Origin: Ruminococcaceae bacterium UBA5397
Lineage (GTDB): Bacteria > Bacillota > Clostridia > Oscillospirales > Acutalibacteraceae
DNA: 12,201 nt
NCBI GenBank assembly: GCA_002411615.1
Contig: DHOF01000056.1
Location: forward strand, 559 to 12,759
Reading direction: 5' to 3'
The translations under genes were made by a program, and so were the position numbers. Under the pieces are notes generated by a model that was not told where the DNA came from, did not search any database, and worked only from the letters and a program-made list of their open reading frames with translations. Below are positions 7,679 through 12,201 of this stretch, piece by piece (positions within the stretch are counted from its first letter, which is position 1; the number at the start of each line of letters is the position of its first letter).

Positions 7679-8044
7679 ATGGAAAAAGAAATCACCTGTA
7701 CAATTTGTCCGATGGGCTGCAGAATCATGGTTTGCGGCGAAGGAGAAGTAATTCAATCGGTAAAAGGCTATACTTGCGCTCGCGGGGAACAGTATGCCCG
7801 CAGTGAGTTTGTCCATCCGGTACGGATTTTGACCTCTACTGCTTTAGTAAGCGGCAGCAGTGAGCCGCTTGTAGCAGTGCGTTCCAGCCGTCCATTGCCA
7901 AAAGAACTGTTGATGAACTGCATGAAAAAAATTCATATGCTGCACTTACAGGCACCGGTTTATCGTTATCAGGTGCTGATCCCTAACATTATGGATACGG
8001 GTGTGGATATTGTTGCTACCGGAGAAGCAAAAACACAGGATTGA
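7679..8044 (+). CDS. DUF1667 small cysteine-cluster protein
   Basis: A 121-residue protein. ATG 7679 is chosen because AAGAGG (7665-7670) precedes it; an in-frame TTG at 7673 overlaps the previous stop and is too close to that site. The N-terminus has C7-x2-C10-P-x-G-C14, then C33 in GYTCARG. The Cys-x2-Cys-x3-Cys plus distant Cys spacing resembles the [4Fe-4S] site at the N-terminus of molybdopterin oxidoreductases, so it probably carries an Fe-S cluster (inference). The family has no proven function that I know. It is almost always a companion of GlpA-like and FAD/NAD oxidoreductase genes, and here it starts two bases after the preceding stop. This points to a third subunit of one complex and translational coupling. 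Confidence 0.85.
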   Translation: MEKEITCTICPMGCRIMVCGEGEVIQSVKGYTCARGEQYARSEFVHPVRILTSTALVSGSSEPLVAVRSSRPLPKELLMNCMKKIHMLHLQAPVYRYQVLIPNIMDTGVDIVATGEAKTQD

Positions 8045-8091
8045 TAGTCTGAGGGCAGAATTTTAAAGAGAGCGGGAAGGAGGAGTAGAAG

Positions 8092-9183
8092 GTGAATTTC
8101 CAAATGATCCTAACAGCAATTATGGCTGTTTTTTTGCTGTTGGGTGCATTGGATGATATTTTTGGAAACCGATTTGGGCTGGGAAAAGAATTTGAAAATG
8201 GATTTCAGTCGGCGGGAAGATTGATTCTGTGCATGTCAGGGTTTATGGTTCTGGCACCCGTAGCAGCACATAGCCTGGGTTTTGTTTTAGCTCCGCTTTT
8301 TGAGTCTATTGGAGCAGACCCTTCCAGTTTTGCAGGCTTAGTGATTGCAAATGATTCAGGGGGATATGTGTTGGCAAAGGAGATGGCAAACGATCCGCAG
8401 GCCGGAATTTATAACGGAATGATTGTAGGTTCTATGTTAGGGACAACGATTATGTTTCAGCTGCCTTTAACCATGACTTTTACAAAAGGAAAAGAACGTC
8501 CTGCAGCAATTTATGGAATGGTAGCAGGGATTGCAACTGTTCCGCTGGGTTGTCTTGCAGGTGGTTTGGCAGCAGGTTTTTCTTTTTCAATGCTGCTTTT
8601 TAATACGATACCGGTATTGATCGTTGCGGCAGCTCTCCTAATTTCTTTGCTGCATTTCGGAGAAAAGATTGTACCTGTTTTTTCAGTTTTTGGGAAAATT
8701 ATGTTAGGAATTTCTATAGTGGGTCTGGCAATAGCTGGATTTTCTCAGCTGACGGGGTTGAAACTTTTAGACGGAATGGGCAGCATAAATGAAGTATTTG
8801 TAATTGTAGGCGGGATCACGATCTTTTTAGCTGGAGCGTTTCCCTTGCTTTTTGTATTGCGAAAAGTTGCTCATAAAGGGCTGGAGCGTATTGGCAAACG
8901 GATGAAAATCAATAATACTTCTGTAACGGGACTTTTGATTACACTTGCGAACCCTCTACCCACGATGGAAATGCTGTCTGATATGGATGACCGGGGCAGA
9001 ATGTTGAATATTTCTCTGGTCGTATCTGCATCCTGTACATTCGGTGATCATATGGCATATGCTTCGCAGGCACTTCCGCAGATTATTCCTGCATTGATTT
9101 TTGGAAAACTTGTCGGAGGCTTGAGTGGAATGCTCTTGGCAACCTTTTTGGCACCCAAACTTTTGTGCAAAAATGAAATATAA
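8092..9183 (+). CDS. eutH: EutH-family transporter (ethanolamine permease-like)
   Basis: A 363-residue membrane protein, about 10 hydrophobic segments, somewhat shorter than E. coli EutH (about 408). The start is GTG 8092 after GGAGGAG at 8079-8085; the next ATG (8104) is worse placed. EutH marks include LAPVAAHSLG, GADPSSFAG, ANDSGGYVLAKEMA, GSMLGTTIMFQLP, IATVPLGCLAGGL, TLANPLPTMEML and SCTFGDHMAYA, which follow the remembered EutH sequence closely. EutH helps ethanolamine enter the cell. Here it is 47 bases after the DUF1667 gene in a glycerol-type operon, with no ethanolamine ammonia-lyase or microcompartment gene in the window. It may import the substrate of the kinase, perhaps an amino alcohol or small polyol (inference). 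The shortening falls mainly in loops between helices and no motif looks broken. Confidence 0.88.
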   Translation: MNFQMILTAIMAVFLLLGALDDIFGNRFGLGKEFENGFQSAGRLILCMSGFMVLAPVAAHSLGFVLAPLFESIGADPSSFAGLVIANDSGGYVLAKEMANDPQAGIYNGMIVGSMLGTTIMFQLPLTMTFTKGKERPAAIYGMVAGIATVPLGCLAGGLAAGFSFSMLLFNTIPVLIVAAALLISLLHFGEKIVPVFSVFGKIMLGISIVGLAIAGFSQLTGLKLLDGMGSINEVFVIVGGITIFLAGAFPLLFVLRKVAHKGLERIGKRMKINNTSVTGLLITLANPLPTMEMLSDMDDRGRMLNISLVVSASCTFGDHMAYASQALPQIIPALIFGKLVGGLSGMLLATFLAPKLLCKNEI

Positions 9184-9342
9184 TCCTTAAAATTAATTAA
9201 AAACTATTTTTTAAAAAGCTAGAATTCAGTTTTTTAAATTTAACAAAGGGAATCATATAAAAATAGATTAGAAAAACCTTGAGATTATGTAAACCTAATT
9301 TGGACGTTTTTATCAATTTTTATAAACAAATTATATTCATGA

Positions 9343-9371
9343 TTGACAAAAATTCTCTTTCTTATTAAAAT
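9343..9371 (+). promoter_or_regulatory. Promoter of the GntR-family gene
   Basis: TTGACA (9343-9348), a 17-base spacer and TAAAAT (9366-9371) make a near-consensus sigma-A promoter. It lies 25 bases before the ATG at 9397, giving a leader of about 20 bases. The region 9184-9342 before it is strongly AT-rich and holds no convincing gene or GC-stem terminator. Confidence 0.8.
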
Positions 9372-9396
9372 GATTTCAATAGAAGGAGATGAGAAG

Positions 9397-10047
9397 ATGG
9401 GTCGTTCTCTAAAAGAAGATGTTTATTGCAGATTAAAAGAAGAAATCTTATACGGACAATTTAATCCGAATGTAGTCCTTACCGAGGGAGAAATTGCGCA
9501 GAAATTTTTGGTGAGCAGAACTCCCGCGCGGCAAGCACTGCAAAAATTAGAGAACGAAAACATGATTAAAAGAAATTCTACCGGCTGCGGCTGGACTATT
9601 ACAGTGGTTCGCTTGGAAGAAATTCATGAAATGCTTGAGATGGATTGTGCTTTGGTGGATTTGATGATCCGTCATACGATGGAACGGATTACAGAAGAAA
9701 CCGTTTTTTATTTAGAAAAACAGTTGGAACAAATTGAGCTGCTTGTGGAGCAGCGGGAGATTCATCATGCTGCAGATTTGTGCCGCCAGTTTCGAATTTC
9801 GATTATGGAAGAAGCAAAAATGCCGCTTGTGCTGAAAGTATGGCTTTCCATTCCTCCTCTTTGCAACTTTAATTGGCTTTGGAATGGAATTCCGCTGGAA
9901 AATCATCTTCATTCGATTGCAGATAATGGGGTTTTGATGGAAGCAGTTAGAGAAAGAGATGCTCTCAAATTTCAGAAGACATACCGTCGGCATACAGAGG
10001 AATATTTTGAGTGGTGCACTGATGTATATCAAAGATTTCAGCTTTGA
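9397..10047 (+). CDS. GntR-family (FadR/FCD type) transcriptional regulator
   Basis: A 216-residue regulator. The start is ATG 9397 behind GAAGGAGATG (9382-9391). The in-frame TTG at 9343 is rejected because it is the promoter -35 box. Residues 1-70 form the winged helix, with LKEEILYGQFNPN, LTEGEIAQKFLVSRTPARQAL and LENENMIKR. The rest is an all-helical FCD ligand domain, recognised from the helix A-D-N-G-V-L-M-E-A-V-R-E-R-D and a final RRH. FCD domains usually bind a metal through Asp and three His. Here those positions appear to be C129, R133, N177 and H199, so the metal site is probably lost. The following operon holds a glutamate symporter and oxidase subunits, so it likely controls amino-acid or carboxylate use. 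Activator or repressor cannot be told. Confidence 0.87.
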   Translation: MGRSLKEDVYCRLKEEILYGQFNPNVVLTEGEIAQKFLVSRTPARQALQKLENENMIKRNSTGCGWTITVVRLEEIHEMLEMDCALVDLMIRHTMERITEETVFYLEKQLEQIELLVEQREIHHAADLCRQFRISIMEEAKMPLVLKVWLSIPPLCNFNWLWNGIPLENHLHSIADNGVLMEAVRERDALKFQKTYRRHTEEYFEWCTDVYQRFQL

Positions 10048-10107
10048 TTTTTCTCTAAACTTTAAAAAATAAGGTAAAATGTATTTTTTTTAGTACGTCT
10101 TAAAATA

Positions 10108-10136
10108 TTGACTTTCAGAACAAAGAAATTTATAGT
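10108..10136 (+). promoter_or_regulatory. Near-consensus promoter facing a terminator
   Basis: TTGACT (10108-10113), a 17-base spacer and TATAGT (10131-10136). Transcription would start near 10143 and meet the terminator stem at 10169. It could drive the symporter operon through an attenuator, or a very short RNA. Confidence 0.6.
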
Positions 10137-10168
10137 AAAGGTATTCCGGAAAAAGAAAAGCTCAAAGA

Positions 10169-10207
10169 GGAGTTCATGACATTCGTTTGTCATGGGCTCC
10201 TTTTTTT
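10169..10207 (+). terminator. Strong Rho-independent terminator downstream of the GntR gene
   Basis: Arms 10169-10181 and 10188-10200 pair over 13 bases (two G-U wobbles) around a TTCGTT loop and are followed by seven T. It lies 121 bases after the GntR stop and only about 25 bases after the predicted start of the promoter at 10108-10136. Confidence 0.85.
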
Positions 10208-10216
10208 GATGCCAAA

Positions 10217-10230
10217 AAAGACTAGTCTTT
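10217..10230. promoter_or_regulatory. Perfect 14-bp palindrome, candidate operator
   Basis: AAAGACTAGTCTTT reads the same on both strands. It is placed between the terminator and the symporter gene, a natural site for the upstream GntR-family protein, whose relatives bind short palindromes. The binding protein is inference. I found no second copy near the regulator's own promoter. Confidence 0.4.
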
Positions 10231-10337
10231 CTATTTACATGTGACGGCCCTGGCAATTTTGAACAATGACGTTCTTTCCTTCGAGTTAACTTGCTTTTGG
10301 GTTTACACTTGTCTGATTTAAGAAAGAAGGAAACATC

Positions 10338-11789
10338 ATGGAATTTTCGGCAACAACTTTGTTTTACGACTTTGCGATTATGTCCGCGTTACTGTTTATT
10401 GCAAATATTCTGCGGACAAAATTGAAATTCCTGCAAAATTGGTATATTCCATCTTCGTTGGTCGCAGGAATCTTAGGAGTGATCGGCGGAAAATATTTTA
10501 TGAATATTTTGCCGTTGAGCAGCAGCATTTCAGTGTATCCGAGCATCATGATTTCGGTATTGTTTGGAACATTGCTGATTGGCCGCAGACAAAAAACAAA
10601 ATTTAAAGAGACAATCAAAAGTGTTGGCGACACTTTTGCAGTGACGACCAGTGGAATTATGATTCAGTGGGGCGTCGGGATTGCGGCGTCTCTGATTTTG
10701 GCGGCCACAATTTTCCCGGATCTAAATCCGGGCTTCGGAATGCTGATGGCATCCGGATTTGAAGGCGGTCATGGAACCGCGGCTGCCGTTGGAGCAGCTC
10801 TTTCGGATGGATGCGGATGGACCTCCGCCACTTCGATTGGGCAGACATTTGCAACGATTGGCTTGCTCGATGGAATTTTTATCGGAATCCTTTTGATTAA
10901 TATCGGAACACGCAAAAAATGGACCCGACTGATCAAAGAAGTTAGCGGGCTTTCACAGGAAATGAAAACAGGATTAGTGGAAGAAGAGAATCAAAAACCG
11001 ATCGGCAAAGCGACTGTTAATTCAATTTCGATTGATCCTTTGGCATGGCATCTCTGTATTATTTTGACCGCAGTAGGCGGTGCATATCTTTTAAACAATG
11101 TGCTCAAGAGCATTTGGCCTTCTTTTTCCGTACCGACTTATGGAATCGCATTGATTTGCGGCTGGCTGATGAATAAATTGCTGCAGGCTGTGAAACTGGA
11201 TCATTATGTAGATCAGCAGCTGATTACAAGAATTGGTTCCTGTGTGACCGATTATTTGGTCGGATTCGGCGTTGCATCGATTAATATCAGCGTTGTTATC
11301 AGCTATGCTGTGCCGCTCATTATCATCTCTCTGCTTGGCCTTGCATGCTGCCTGATCTGGCTTTTGTTTGTATCCCGTCGGATTTTCCACAATTATTGGT
11401 TCGAGCGTGGAATTTATGTCTTTGGAATGTGCACCGGTGTTATGGCAATCGGCGTTATCCTGTACCGGATCAGTGACCCGGATTATAAAGCACCGGTTCT
11501 GGAAGATGTTGGAGTGGCCGGAATCTTTACAACCTTTGTGGATATGTTCCAGGTTTCGATGATACCCATCATGTTTATGAGCGGGCAGCTGATTCCGGCA
11601 ATGGTAATTTGGCTGATTGTACCTTTGGCGATTGTAGCTGTCAGTGCAGGTATTTATAAATGGAAAAAAGGAACGGGTGCAGAACTGCGTCCAGGAGAAG
11701 AAGACTCTGCAGTCAATTATGAGGGAATTCTAGAAGGAACCAAATCTCCTGTTGTTGTTGTAAAAGGAACTTCAGCAGAGGAACTTTGA
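10338..11789 (+). CDS. gltS: GltS-family sodium/glutamate symporter
   Basis: A 483-residue membrane protein; the start ATG 10338 follows GAAGGA (10326-10331). It is longer than E. coli GltS (about 401), mainly through a polar stretch between the two halves around residue 210-235 and a hydrophilic C-terminal tail of about 45 residues. The family marks are FLQNWYIPSSLVAGILG near the N-terminus and GFEGGHGTAAAVG at residues 140-152, the reentrant-loop type motif of GltS. The protein should import glutamate or a similar dicarboxylic amino compound with Na+. It is 18 bases before the [2Fe-2S] gene, so they form one operon. The neighbours suggest that the imported compound is oxidised by an HcnAB/opine-oxidase-like enzyme. 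A glutamate-like substrate such as an opine or D-amino acid is possible (inference). Confidence 0.85.
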   Translation: MEFSATTLFYDFAIMSALLFIANILRTKLKFLQNWYIPSSLVAGILGVIGGKYFMNILPLSSSISVYPSIMISVLFGTLLIGRRQKTKFKETIKSVGDTFAVTTSGIMIQWGVGIAASLILAATIFPDLNPGFGMLMASGFEGGHGTAAAVGAALSDGCGWTSATSIGQTFATIGLLDGIFIGILLINIGTRKKWTRLIKEVSGLSQEMKTGLVEEENQKPIGKATVNSISIDPLAWHLCIILTAVGGAYLLNNVLKSIWPSFSVPTYGIALICGWLMNKLLQAVKLDHYVDQQLITRIGSCVTDYLVGFGVASINISVVISYAVPLIIISLLGLACCLIWLLFVSRRIFHNYWFERGIYVFGMCTGVMAIGVILYRISDPDYKAPVLEDVGVAGIFTTFVDMFQVSMIPIMFMSGQLIPAMVIWLIVPLAIVAVSAGIYKWKKGTGAELRPGEEDSAVNYEGILEGTKSPVVVVKGTSAEEL

Positions 11790-11807
11790 ATATAAGGGGC
11801 GAATATC

Positions 11808-12116
11808 GTGAGAATTCAGAAACATCCGATTTTGGGAGAATTTGAAAAAGGTGAATTGGTCACCTTCACATTGGACGGAAAAGAAATGCAGGGATACGAA
11901 GGAGAGCCGATTGCTGCAGCTTTGCGTGCGGCAGGGGTGATGACTCATCGCTATACTTCTCGTTTTGGAAAACCGCGCGGCGTGTTTTGTGCGATTGGAC
12001 GCTGCACAGACTGCGTCATGATTGTGGATGGAAAACCCAATATCCGTACTTGCGTAACACCGCTCAAGGCCGGTATGAAGGTACAGACACAATATGGCAT
12101 CAAGGCAAAGGAGTAA
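11808..12116 (+). CDS. Small [2Fe-2S] subunit of an HcnA / opine-oxidase-like amino-acid oxidase
   Basis: A 102-residue protein with a GTG start at 11808 behind AAGGGG (11794-11799). It carries a plant-type [2Fe-2S] motif C61-x4-C66-x2-C69-x12-C82 and the upstream segment YEGEPIAAALRAAG that is typical of the Fer2_4 domain. This domain is found in HcnA, in small subunits of opine and D-hydroxyproline dehydrogenases, and at the N-terminus of sarcosine oxidase alpha. It shuttles electrons between flavin subunits. The next gene starts six bases downstream and encodes a flavoprotein, which fits an HcnA-HcnB pair. Whether a third catalytic DAO-type subunit follows is not visible. Confidence 0.88.
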   Translation: MRIQKHPILGEFEKGELVTFTLDGKEMQGYEGEPIAAALRAAGVMTHRYTSRFGKPRGVFCAIGRCTDCVMIVDGKPNIRTCVTPLKAGMKVQTQYGIKAKE

Positions 12117-12122
12117 GCGAAT

Positions 12123-12201
12123 ATGAAAATGAAAAGATACGAACTGATTGTAATTGGAGCTGGACCGGCCGGGCTTTCTGCTGCAATCGAAGGTGCTAAA
12201 G
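12123..12201 (+). CDS. FAD-dependent oxidoreductase (HcnB-like), 5' end only
   Basis: The first 26 codons of a gene cut by the window end. ATG 12123 follows AAAGGAG at 12107-12113, which lies at the end of the preceding gene. The protein begins MKMKRYELIVIGAGPAGLSA, a classic FAD-binding GxGxxG start. Directly after a Fer2_4 protein, the likely identity is the HcnB/opine oxidase A-type subunit. The fragment alone cannot separate this from other FAD/NAD oxidoreductases. Confidence 0.75.
   Translation, partial: MKMKRYELIVIGAGPAGLSAAIEGAK

Noticed and set aside
9197..9237. A possible terminator after the EutH-type gene (TTAAAAACT pairing with AGTTTTTTAA)
   Set aside because: The pairing is only A-T rich, has a bulge and lacks a GC stem. 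The region is AT-rich throughout, so chance pairing is expected.
10176..10244. A 22-codon open frame starting at ATG 10176 behind AGGAG, possible leader peptide
   Set aside because: The ribosome site is only three bases from the ATG, the start and site are buried in the terminator stem, and the peptide shows no run of regulatory codons. It is best explained by the terminator.
10062..10256. A 64-codon open frame on the - strand in the gap before the symporter
   Set aside because: It starts with TTG without a ribosome site, is low-complexity in composition, and runs through the terminator and palindrome. Likely chance.

Overview
The window reads as a dense, single-strand (+) catabolic region from a Gram-positive, moderate-GC Bacillota, most likely one of the Clostridia. 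The evidence is strong GGAGG-type ribosome binding sites, short intergenic gaps, hairpin-plus-U-tract terminators, and a glycerol-type operon that carries a GlpA-like flavoprotein, a second FAD/NAD oxidoreductase and a DUF1667 protein. That gene set is familiar from anaerobic Firmicutes. Assignment to Clostridia is inference. All recognisable genes lie on the + strand, and I see no mobile element, rRNA, tRNA or CRISPR array.

Region 1 (1-2383): the 3' part of a sodium:solute symporter gene, followed 57 bases later by a gamma-glutamyltransferase-family Ntn hydrolase without a signal peptide, then a terminator. Region 2 (2394-3358): a DeoR/GlpR-type repressor with its own extended -10 promoter, a perfect 7+7 inverted repeat next to that promoter, and two successive hairpins after the gene. 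Region 3 (3373-9183): a probable five-gene operon made of a glycerol-kinase-like FGGY kinase, a GlpA-like FAD dehydrogenase with a C-terminal Fe-S domain, an FAD/NAD(P) oxidoreductase, a DUF1667 Cys-cluster protein and an EutH-family transporter. Region 4 (9184-10244): a GntR/FCD regulator with a near-consensus promoter, then an intergenic region with a second near-consensus promoter that runs almost at once into a strong terminator, and a perfect 14-bp palindrome. Region 5 (10338 to the end): a GltS-family glutamate symporter, a small [2Fe-2S] protein and the beginning of an FAD oxidoreductase. The last two resemble the HcnA/HcnB (opine or D-amino-acid oxidase) small and middle subunits. The rest of that operon lies outside the window.

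Taken together, this is a chain of uptake-plus-oxidation modules for small nitrogen- or polyol-containing compounds, each with its own local regulator. The most interesting points are departures from the textbook families. The GGT homologue has lost two residues that hold the gamma-glutamyl amino/carboxylate group. The glycerol-kinase homologue has Gly where glycerol kinase has the substrate-binding Arg83. An ethanolamine-type permease sits at the end of a glycerol-type operon with no ethanolamine genes in view. Together these suggest that the true substrates are not plain gamma-glutamyl peptides and glycerol. I did not find clear evidence of a wholly new system type. Comparisons with E. coli proteins were made from remembered sequences, without running an alignment.
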